Of a DNA stretch of 64,000 nt, positions 48,409 through 58,505 are shown one piece after another (the stretch's first letter is position 1; every line of letters begins with the position of its first letter). Under the pieces are notes generated by a model. That model was not told the DNA's origin and made no database searches. It saw only the letters and a list, made by a program, of their open reading frames with translations. Position numbers and translations under genes: made by a program. The DNA comes from Desmodus rotundus. Lineage: Eukaryota > Chordata > Mammalia > Chiroptera > Phyllostomidae. The stretch spans positions 29,360,470 to 29,424,469 of the forward strand of contig NC_071394.1 in the NCBI RefSeq assembly GCF_022682495.2. The letters run 5' to 3'.

Positions 48409-48460
48409 ACAGCATAATCAGGACTTGAACCCACGTCCTTTTAATCCCTAAACTCACGGA
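48409..48460 (-). repeat. MIR SINE, antisense, second part
   Basis: 'Aatcaggacttgaacccacg' followed by 'tccttttaatccctaaactc' is the antisense tRNA-related end of MIR and continues the copy at 47525-47710. Confidence 0.6.
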
Positions 48461-51400
48461 TCAAGTCTCCACTTCTCTCAGTGAGCCCAGCACACTGGTG
48501 TTGACTCACGTGGGAATTAGGCCTGTTGGAGATGGGCACAGACATCTGATGAAGATGATAACAGAGGAAATCAAGTGATACACACTCACCAAATTCCAAA
48601 GACAAAAGTAGGATCTCCGCCAGGCACAAAACTGAAAAGAGGGGAACCCCTTCCAAGAGCTGCTCTCTTGGTATTGGGTTTACTCTGGCCACGAGTTGAA
48701 GGCACATTTGTACACACTTGGATAAACAGACAGCCTACATTGTCCAAGCATAAATCGACACATTATTACAGAGTCCACTGGGCTGTCCATCCCAGCTTCC
48801 CAGCTCTCCTTGGCTTCCCTCTCCATCATATTGCTTAATTCTATCTCAAGGAACAGGGGAACAATAGCACAAAATATCAAATTATTCTAGGCAAATAATT
48901 AAAAAAAATTTTTCAAATGACAACTGGTATTAAAGAGGTTTTAAAAAAGGGAGATGTTGGGTCACTTCCTCAAGGCTTGAACTCCACAAGGACCTAAAAA
49001 GAGAGGATGGTTCACTACCCCAATATTCCAGCCAGACACATGTTCAAATGTTCTGTGTGGTAACAGTGTTGATTCACTCCGTTTTGAGCCTTGAACCTGG
49101 AGTCCTCTGAGTCAACTGCCTAACCTGATCTTCGCCAGACTATTTTACTATTTCAACATTAAATAACAGCACCAGAGTGAGTCTCTTAGTGCCTTGCAGG
49201 CCATGGGCATTAACTGTTAAATAACAAGACTTACCCCAGTGTTTCACAGCCTCCTCCTTTATAGTATTCTAACTGTTGCTTCGTTCTCCCGAGGTTCCCG
49301 AATAAAGAAAAACAGCCTGTTCTTTATCATAAGCACTAACGATGTCCTGTCCTACCTAGAAAATGCATGTCCCTGTCCAGAGTCAAGTTTATTTCAAGAA
49401 TTAGATCCCCTCAGACTGTACAGCATCACTGTGTTCTGGCTGCCTGTGTTGTCTGGAGAAATCACCATCTACTCTGAAAATTCACACACATCTGTCATTT
49501 TAGAAATAGTCCTTTGCTTTCTCTTTTGAGTAAGTAAAGAATTTTTCTAGGGACAGTGTCAAACAGTCCCATGATCGCTCCCATTTCCTTACATTAATCA
49601 TTATCTTCCATTACCGGGCTACAGACCTCGTCAGTTTTGAAAACAGCCTCTTTCGGGAAAACAAACTAGGAGTCAGGAGACAAGTTCTCCCGTGTGCCAC
49701 TCGTGTGTATCACTTTATTCTAGGCCGTTACCTGGGGCATTTCTGCAGGGTGGGCCCGCTTCCAGCAACTGCCAAGGGCATTGTGGGAAGACATTAGCAC
49801 TCAAAGATCTGGCTGAAAAAAAAAAAAAAAAAAAAACCCCACCACACAGCTTCTGTTAAAACAGCTGGATGCCAAAAATTAAGCCACACAGAAAACTTGT
49901 GTAAAACTCCAAATGGAATGGAAGGTTGTCTCTCTCTTAATGGAAGCTCCTGTCATTCCAGAACCAGCTGTTAAAGGCACGGGTATACTCGGGACCTACA
50001 TGGAGTGCTATAGAAGGAACTCTTCAAGCGAAAAAAATTGGGGGCTGGTGGAGGCAGGATTGGGAGCAATAGTGTGCTTTTTAATGACTGAGTCTAGATA
50101 TGCTTTCCTTTGGTTTTCTTTCATGTGTCTTCATAAAGCATTTTTCATGCTCTCCTGCTATGTTGTAGTAGCTTCCCCCCAATACTTAGGTCGCCAAACT
50201 AAAAAGAATCTCTGCCTCCACGTGGTCTATTTAGTTGAAAGACAGGTTTCAACTATTCCACACAGGAAAATGAGCCAGCACCTGCCACAGAAGTCATGTA
50301 ACAAAAGGCTCCCTTCAGAGCCTGTCCATTTCCAGGCCCTGCTGCCCCCTGACCAGGTACGTCGGCTCCCCACGCACTTGGGTCCTCCAGCTGCCAGCGA
50401 GGTTGGTGGCATAACAGGTCAGGGATCCAGCAGTATTTACTCTTTAGTAAATATTTCATTTTTATTACCTTTTCTTGTTTATTCCCAGGGGTTTCTAAGA
50501 AAGGGAGACACACAGTAACAACCAACTTTTATGGGATAGAATCAGCTGAACTGCAACTTGGACTAAGAAACCAGAGCTGCAATTTTTTAAACAGGACAAA
50601 TATTTAGGAGACAACAAATGTGCTTTTTGTACACACGACCATCCTATTTACTGACTATAACAGATACAGTGGGGTAACAGACCCCAATGGGAGTCTGTTG
50701 GATCCTTGCTGGATTCAAGCTCTGGACACCCCTTTTGGGTCAGGTTTGGGCAAATCTAAGAAACAGCAGACCACGTACACACAAAGAGATTCAGCAAAGG
50801 CAACTCAGTTTTTAGATTCTTTCACCCCTATTCAATCTCACTTCTGTCTCTTATGCAAAGTGTAATGGGCTTTTTGATTTCAAAACTGCTTTCTCACTTT
50901 TATTGAAATTCTGAGTGTCGTCTTCTGACAGCCACAACCAACATCTCAAAAAAGCACAGGTTCAAAGATTTCAGACCAAATGACAGACTCAACTGCCTGA
51001 AACCCAAAGGCCTCTGTTAGGGTACTGTAAGGCTTATTCAGACATTGCTTCCCTCACCATACATAGTTGGGAAAAGTATTTAAGACTGTCAACTGCTCAG
51101 GGCACCTGGGATACTGGCGGCTGTGGTCGGCACATTTTATGGAGCAGATGAAATGGGCAATGCTCTTGTTTACCTTCCCCATTACTCTGGGCAGCAAACT
51201 GTGCAAGTATGGGGTTCACATACCTCTGGAGTGAGGAGATCAGCCCTGGAGGACTACAGACTGACATGTAATATTCGGAACAGAAAAAAATCAAAGCTCA
51301 ACTCTGTAGACCCACACTCACACGTTTAGACTTCACCCCATTAAAGTGATAAGCTCTTCTATAAAGAGATAAGGTCCATTTGTTATTAGTAACATATGCA

Positions 51401-51875
51401 GTTAACCTGTCAAAGACCGTGGAAAAGCTGCTTGGGATAGTTTAGGATCTAGGCTATGCACAACACTTCTTGCCATCTTCTTCACGCTCTTAAATGTTTT
51501 TTTTTTTCTTTCTTTTTTTTTTCTCATAGTCCATGTCAGACGGGCAATGTGCCGATGTTGTAACAAGGCTTGTGGGAGGCACATGTCAAACGAGAGCGTG
51601 AACAGCCAATCATCATGCTTAGGAACTACGAAAGGATCTACACTCTTAAATGTTAACGTGGATGAGGTGGTCTGGCTACTCACAACAGATTTTCAATCAA
51701 TCCATATAAAATGATCATAAGTACTCAGTTGCTAGAGAAACATTCACATGTTTTCCCGTTCAGGCCATGTTTGTGAAGGCTGTTTTGCCAACCCCATAAG
51801 AAATTATTCTGATGATATTTTTCTTTCTATTATTTAAAAAATAAATGCCCTTTTGTAAACAAAATAGAAGAAATT
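48461..51875. other. Intronic DNA, one A-run, no gene recognised
   Basis: An A-run of about 21 lies at 49816-49836. The longest open frame in the window, 201 codons at 49913-50518, lies here. It has a hydrophobic stretch but no known domain or conservation signal that I can see. Two T-runs lie at 51498-51521. Confidence 0.4.
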
Positions 51876-51879
51876 ACAT

Positions 51880-52380
51880 TAATCAGAGAAAACTTGAAAA
51901 AAGAAAAAAGTCACAAGACTATTAATAATAGATAAACTTTGTTAGCATTTTGGGATTTTCCTTCTATTTTTTTTTTACCATGGTTTTAAATTTCTTTAGG
52001 TTGATCCATTACATGTATACATTTTTCATTACAACCTAAATATTTACCTTTCATTTTACAGTATCCCTATTTTATATTTGGCTACAGAATATTCCATTAT
52101 AAGGATGAAGTATAATTTAACTATTCTTCACTTGTTATATTTTTCATTTATTTCCAACTTTTAATATTACAAAAACAATATTGTGATGTCTGGTTTTGAA
52201 CATAAACCTTTTTATAGCTGTTTGAATTTTTTAAAGATATATTATGAGAAGTTGAATTAAAGGGTAGTTTTGGGACTCTTGATATATTTTGCCAAATTGC
52301 TCTCCAAATAGTCGGTATTAAATTACTCTTCCATAAACAGTGCACAAAGTATCCCTTTGTTGTGCCCTCACAAGTATTCC
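51880..52380 (-). repeat. Old L1-like fragment, antisense
   Basis: 'Ggctacagaatattccatta', 'gagaagttgaattaaagggt' and 'gccaaattgctctccaaata' are antisense landmarks of old L1M 3' sequence, including the block about single-base filling of the ORF2 tail. It is heavily diverged. Confidence 0.5.
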
Positions 52381-53295
52381 CAGGTTTGTTTAATCATGAA
52401 TTTAAAAGACAAAAAAATGTTACTTCATGGTTTTGAATTACATGCATTAGATTACTACTGGGATTTAACAAAATTTTTGAAAATTACATATTTAGGGTCT
52501 CTGCTCATTTATTTATTGCAGTCCTGGAGCTTCTTTATTATTGATTTGCTTAAATGTTTTATGCAGTAGGGATGCTATTGGTCATTATTTCAGTGGAACT
52601 CCTTCACGTATTTTGAATTAAATTCTGTGACTTCACTATCTGTCCTGCTTCATCCTCAGTCTTCCTGCTAACATTTCAAAGGATGGCCTTGACTTTCACA
52701 AAATGAATTAGGAGAAGAAGAAGATGTCAGGAGAGTTAAATCCAAAATGTAATTCCATCTGTAATATTATAAATTCAATATTGCTATTTCTCAACACACC
52801 AAAATTCCTTTCTAAGGCTAAGTAATAAAGACAGATGTATGTATTTTAGATAATAGTGATAATGATCATCAACACAATAACTTAAAACGGTATACAGCAG
52901 AGTGATGAGGTTTTAAAGTAGATGCTCCATAAACGTTCCCCTGCCACACCAAAAAAATAAGAATCATTTTCTTCCGATGTGGTTTTGTATAGTAAGTAAC
53001 AGTGCAACATTAATGAACCCTTCCAATTAGAGGTTGTCAAAATGCATCCAGGCTTTTCTCAGGTCCTTAATGAATCCTTAATTGGTCAAACTCATTTGGC
53101 AAAGCATGCAGATGACTGCAGATTGAGTTAGGTAGCATCAGGCCACCAGAGAAATGGAATAGAGGTAAATAATCCAACAGCAGGAATCAGTGATGGAGCC
53201 TCAAAGTGCAGCAAAACCAGTTAACAGTGAAAAAAGGGGCCATGCCTTTCAAGCTTCAAGCGATGTAGACAGACGTGTATAAATATATAGTGTGT
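52381..53295. other. Intronic DNA without recognisable feature
   Basis: AT-rich, with no exon or named repeat visible. Confidence 0.45.
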
Positions 53296-53299
53296 ATAT

Positions 53300-53830
53300 G
53301 GGTAAATAATTTTTGACAAAGGAGCCACATGCAAAAGAATGAAACTAGACTACAGTTTGTACCCCTGTATAAAAAACTCAAAATAAATCAAAGACCTAAA
53401 TATAAGATCTGACACAATAAATTACATAGAAGAAAACATAGGTTCTAAACTCATAGACCTTGGTTGTAGAGAAGATTTTATGAATTCAACCCTAAAGGCA
53501 AGGGAAATAAGGGCAAAAATAAATGAATGAAACTATATCAAACTAAAAAGCTTCTGCACAGTAAAAGAAACTGCCAACAAAATAAAAAGGCAACCAATCA
53601 AATGGCAGATGTTTGCAAACAACAGCTCCAACAAGGGGTTAATATCCAAAATATATAAAGAACTTACACAACTCAACACCAAACAAACAAACAATTCAAT
53701 TTAAAAAAAAAGGTCAGAGGACCTGAACAGACAGCTCTCCCAAGAAGACAAACAAATAGCCAACAGATATATGAAAAGATACTCAACTTCACTAGTTATT
53801 AGGGAAATGCAAATCAAAACTACAATGTTA
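53300..53830 (+). mobile_element. L1 ORF2 3' fragment, sense
   Basis: Unmistakable L1 ORF2 phrases occur in order: 'aatttttgacaaaggagcca', 'gtataaaaaactcaaaataa', 'aagcttctgcacagtaaaag', 'ttaatatccaaaatatataa', 'agaacttacacaactcaaca', 'aaagatactcaacttcacta' and 'ggaaatgcaaatcaaaacta'. Both ends are truncated, and stops and indels have broken the frame. Confidence 0.85.
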
Positions 53831-56815
53831 GAGCTTCTTATGTTTCAAAATCTTTAATATTTTCAATTCTCTTTTACTCAATTTGGTAATTTTCTAATTC
53901 ACATGTTCCAACTCATAAAGCCCCTCTTTGACAGCATTCCTTCTGTTGAGATTTTTTAAAAACTCTAAATCACTATACATTTTAATTTCCAATAATTTTA
54001 ATTGACTCTTTTTGTACCTGTACCTTCTAATTTCATTATCACTTAGTTGTTATTTCATCAACTCCTGTTCTTTTTTTTGAAAGGGATGTTATTTATTTTT
54101 TTTTAAAGATTTTAAACATACTTATTTTCAAGTCTCTTCCATCATAATCATGTCACTCTCTGATGACTGGGGAAGCTTGGCATTCTATAACAGATATGAA
54201 CTCAGGATGCTGGACTGTGTAAGGAAGTGCAAGATGGAGAGGACAGCATGCGCAGAAGAATGGAGGTTATAGAGATGATGTGAGAAATCCCCCATATAAT
54301 TCCCATTTTTCTCAAGTTGGATTTTAAAATATTAAAAACATTAAATCTTCTTTTAAAAGTATGCTATGCTAAGGCATAGGATAAATGACTTGCTCTACAA
54401 ATTCAAAATGCTTATTATCCCTAGGTAATCTTCATTGTCTATTATTAAGCAAGAGATTACGACTTAATACTGTTCTCAATAAGAGTGGGTTCAACGGATG
54501 AATGAAGAATAAATGGAAAAAGATTAACTGATGATGAATTTCACAAATGGAAAGACTCACTTAGGTGAAATGATCACTAATATCATGTCTCTCCAATCCC
54601 AAGAGCATATTTTTATATTTAATATTTTAAAATATTAAATATTTATATTTATGATTTAAAATTAGAACAGCCTTATGATTATATACATTCATTGAGAAGG
54701 ATATTTTTCCTCTTGAAATCTTCTCTTATATCAAAGGTGCATCTTTCAACTAGTATTACTTGGGATTAAAGAAATAAAATATTTTACTATCATAATTCTG
54801 GAAGGGCTTTACACTCATGCATGGAAACAAATAAAATGACAGCAACAATTTGGAAATTCTAAATTAAATGAGAAACAGAGACAAGTCCCTAACTGAATGA
54901 ATAGACTATGTTATATTATAAAGTCAGCAACAATCTGAGCTTGGTCAAAACCAGAGGAAAATTAAATTATAGGTCTTGAACTCTGGAGGCAAGTAACCTT
55001 TTCCTGGTCCCTTGATTGTGTTCTCATGAACAACTTTAACTCTTACCGCTGAAGTGAGTTTTCCTAATAAACCAGGAGAGTCATGTTTATGAGTTTATTC
55101 TACCCAGACAAGAGGACCTTAATTGGTAGAGAAAAAACTAAAAGGGAATTTGTGAATGCTTTTGATTGAAACTGAGGTATCTCTCAGAGAAACGTTTCCC
55201 TTGAAGCTATGAAAACATTTGAAGAGACTTTCCAAACAGAAGACCTCAGAAAAAAAGGATGCAGTCCAGAATTATGATGCAGTTATAAATTCTGATTCTC
55301 TTATACCCTAGCAAGACGAGAGGTGATGGATGGGAGATATGGGACCTTTAAAAAACACCACCATTGGCTCCTCCTCATAGAACACTTCCAGATGCTTGGC
55401 CTACCTTATTTCACTAGTAGCAAACGAACTGCTTTGCTCTAGTCAATAAACCAACTAAGGCTCGGGGCGGGGCGGGGGGAGTGTTAAAGTCTTTGAAAAG
55501 AATTATCATTCAGAAAGCCCCTTATAATGTTATGATCTAATGATTTAATAATTATTTTTTATAAAAAGCTGGAAAAACAGCCATAAAACATGATCACAGA
55601 GATAAATTGCATGTGAGATAAGCAGCTGGTTGACAAGAGGAACCAATTAAAGAATGAGCTGTGAAAGAACGGGATGTAAGCGACACTAAAATATTAAAAC
55701 TCTATTCATAAATATGCTTTGTATGGATACATGTTTTGAACCCTAAGATATATTTTCCTAAAGACTCGTAAGATCAAATTAAATTTTAACTTCAATTTCT
55801 TAGGATAAAACAGATTTTATGCCTTGTCTACAGATATCACCCTGTGAAAATAAAAGCTGAACCTGGAAACTTATCAAATAGAGAATCACGGAAAAATAAA
55901 CACTTCAAGATGAAAAGGACTTGAAGGTCATGTAATCTAAAACCTTTCCTGGTCTGCAAAGCCCTTGTACAGTTCTGAGACCAAATGCTTCTGTACACTC
56001 TGCTATTAAAAAGCTTCTAGCCACCAGCTGACCCTTTCCTTTTCTTCACAGTCAAGTGCCCTGCAGAAAAAAAATTAATGCTTCATTATCTCCACTTCCT
56101 CTCCTCTCATTCTCACCTTAACTCTCCGTGAGCAGACTTCCACTTTCCCTACTCTATTGAACCTATTCTTATGAAAATCACCAATGGGGCCCACTTCCTG
56201 AAACCATGGAACACATTTTGTTCTCATCTTCTTGATTTGTGTTTGGCACTTGACACTGTGTCTACCCTGTTCTTCCTTCACTTCCCTCACTGGTTCTCTT
56301 CTTCTCTGGCTATTACTTCTTGAATTTTACAAGGGCTTCCTCTCTGCTCTATAAATACTGGCCTACCCCAGAGACCTGGTAATGGCCCTTTCTTTTCTCA
56401 CTCTGACCACTAACTGATCTCTCATGTTCTCTTGGTTCCGACCACCATTTAGATCCTAAAGACTCACAAATCTAGATCAGAACTCTATCTGAGCCCCAGA
56501 CTCAAATATTCAGCTGCCTAGTAGACAATGCCATGTGGATACCCTACAGGTCTCTCATACAAACATAATCAAACCAAATGCATTGTTTGCCCCACTTACA
56601 TTGGTTTTTCCTGTATTTACTCTTTCAGTAATACGTCCAACCTGTATGCATTATTTTCCCTACCTAAGTCAGCTTCCCCTGCATTTATTGTTTTACACAA
56701 CCGCAAACCTTAAAGACACCCAAGTCAGAAACCTGGGCATTTTCTTAGATCTTCCTCCATATTCAGCTCTTGCAAAAGAAAATTGCCTCCTCTCCCTCCT
56801 CCTTTGATATTGTGA
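53831..56815. other. Intronic DNA with an AT palindrome
   Basis: No exon was recognised. A T-rich patch with 'ttttttttaaagattttaaa' lies at 54090-54120. A short G-rich run 'cggggcggggcggggggag' lies near 55463-55481, and a perfect palindrome is listed separately. Confidence 0.4.
54615..54642. repeat. Perfect 28-bp AT palindrome
   Basis: 'Atatttaatatttt' is followed directly by its reverse complement, all A and T. It could extrude a hairpin but has no defined role. Confidence 0.85.
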
Positions 56816-56819
56816 TCAT

Positions 56820-56940
56820 TACAAATATTTATTTAGTGTTTACTATATGTCTGATACTCTTATAAGCTTTTTAAGTTTTTATCTCATTTAACTTTTACAA
56901 TAATTAATGTTACTTTATTTTACTTATTATTATTATTTTT
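56820..56940 (-). repeat. MIR SINE, antisense, first part
   Basis: 'Atttatttagtgtttactat', 'atgtctgatactcttataag' and 'tctcatttaacttttacaat' match antisense MIR, cut by the SINE that follows. Confidence 0.65.
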
Positions 56941-57112
56941 AATCCTTACCTGAGGATATAGTTAGTGATTTTTAGAGAGAGAGGAGCAGGGGAGAGAGAG
57001 AGAGAGAAACATTGATGGGTTGCCTCCTATACACACTCTGACCAGGGATCTCAACTACAACCCTCTGGAGTAAAGGACAACTCTCCAACCAACTAAGCCA
57101 CTTGGCCAATGT
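56941..57112 (-). mobile_element. VES-type SINE, antisense, nested in a MIR
   Basis: The start 'aatccttacctgaggatata' followed by 'tttagagagagaggagcagg' and the end 'ccaactaagccacttggcca' match the bat SINE subfamily with a 'cctgaggatat' tail. It is diverged in the middle. It separates two parts of one MIR, which makes it the younger element. Confidence 0.88.
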
Positions 57113-57113
57113 A

Positions 57114-57235
57114 ACAATTGATATTATTTTAAAGATAGTAAATTGAGGCAGAGATTAGTTGGTCACTTCTGGGATTCTAACCTGGACAATCTGACTCAAG
57201 AGCCTAAGGGCGCTAACCACTGTGCTGATTTGTTA
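57114..57235 (-). repeat. MIR SINE, antisense, second part
   Basis: 'Aaagatagtaaattgaggca' through 'tgggattctaacctggacaa' to 'cgctaaccactgtgctgatt' continues the MIR at 56820-56940. Confidence 0.65.
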
Positions 57236-58315
57236 TCAATGTCTGCACAGTTTAATTTCTTGACATTTTTCAAATATGTTTTCTCTGCTCCATCCTTACA
57301 GCAATCGCTGTATCTAGGCCCTTATCATTCACCAAACCAGACAATATGTCCCATGAATGCCAGGGTCATGTGTGCCTTTGTTTATCAACGTCTCCTCCCT
57401 TAGCATAATGGCTAGCATTTTGTCTATGCTTAGTAAGTGTCTCTGAAGAAACAAGTGAAGTATTTTCACCATAGGTAGATGGACATATACTCTACTCTCC
57501 AAAACGGGAAAGTTTGGAGATCGAAACAGGGAGTTGTAAATAATTACTCTGGGTCAACAGGAAGAAATTGGGACTGTTCCAGACAAATCGAGACATAGCA
57601 ACATCCCAATAATTGGGCTGTCTGTGTATGTCAGATTGGTGGGTTTTTTTTAATTTTAATTTTTTTGTTTTTTGGCAGCTGAACACCACTTTCTCCTTCC
57701 ACACTCTCTCTGGCATTATAGGGAATGGAAGCCTGGGAAGTATACTTCCTGGAATCTACGCCAGCAGTGTTACGGGGTTAGATGAACACAATGAACTTCA
57801 TTCATGTGAAATACCAAAGACAAAAGATAAATAGAAAACATCATTACTCCTTTGAGGTGGGTAGTCACATGGACATTGGTAGACAGCGTATGTGACCTTT
57901 TGCCAATAGATTCCAAGTATCTCCCTACGAATCACTCCCTCTGTTGCTGGGGGCTGTTGAAATCACCGGTGACAGTTTTCTTTAGTTCCTTTGCTTCATG
58001 ATATTCTGCATACTAGTAGCTTCAACCCTAGCCCTCTCTCTCCTAAGTCTTCCAACATTTTCATAGGTCCTTTTATTTGTAAGGTAATTAATCCTAGCCG
58101 CTTCAACAAACAAAACTCTCAGGCTTAGTTCAGTAACAGTTGATTTTTTGCTCATGCGAAGTCCAGTGCAGGTTGGTGAGAGCTTCCTCTATCTGGTGAC
58201 TCAGAAAACCAGAATTCTTCCATCTTTTCACTTCCCTCTTTTTATACAGCTTCCAGGGGAAGCAGGGGCTTGAAAATATGTAGAAACTTTAACCATTTTA
58301 GCCACGGGAAACTGA
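57236..58315. other. Intronic DNA without recognisable feature
   Basis: No exon or repeat was recognised. A T/A-rich run is present near 57645-57670. Confidence 0.45.
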
Positions 58316-58317
58316 TA

Positions 58318-58502
58318 CCGTATTTTTCAGAGTATAAGATGCACTTCCCTCCCCAGATTTGGGAGGAAAATGAAGGTGTATCTTACAGTCTGAATGTAGC
58401 TTACCTGGCTCACTGGAGGGTGGGGCAGTGGTAGAGTGGGGATTTTTTTCCCTATTTTCCTCCTCTAAAACTTAGGTACGTCTTATGGTCTGAAAAATAT
58501 GG
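58318..58502 (+). mobile_element. TA-flanked inverted-repeat transposon, copy 2
   Basis: This 185-bp element has ends 'ccgtatttttcagagtataa' and the reverse complement of 'ccatatttttcagaccataa', with a TA at each side (58316-58317 and 58503-58504). It shares the internal phrase 'gtctgaatgtagcttacctg' with the copy at 15320-15529, in opposite orientation. No coding capacity. Confidence 0.82.
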
Positions 58503-58505
58503 TAC

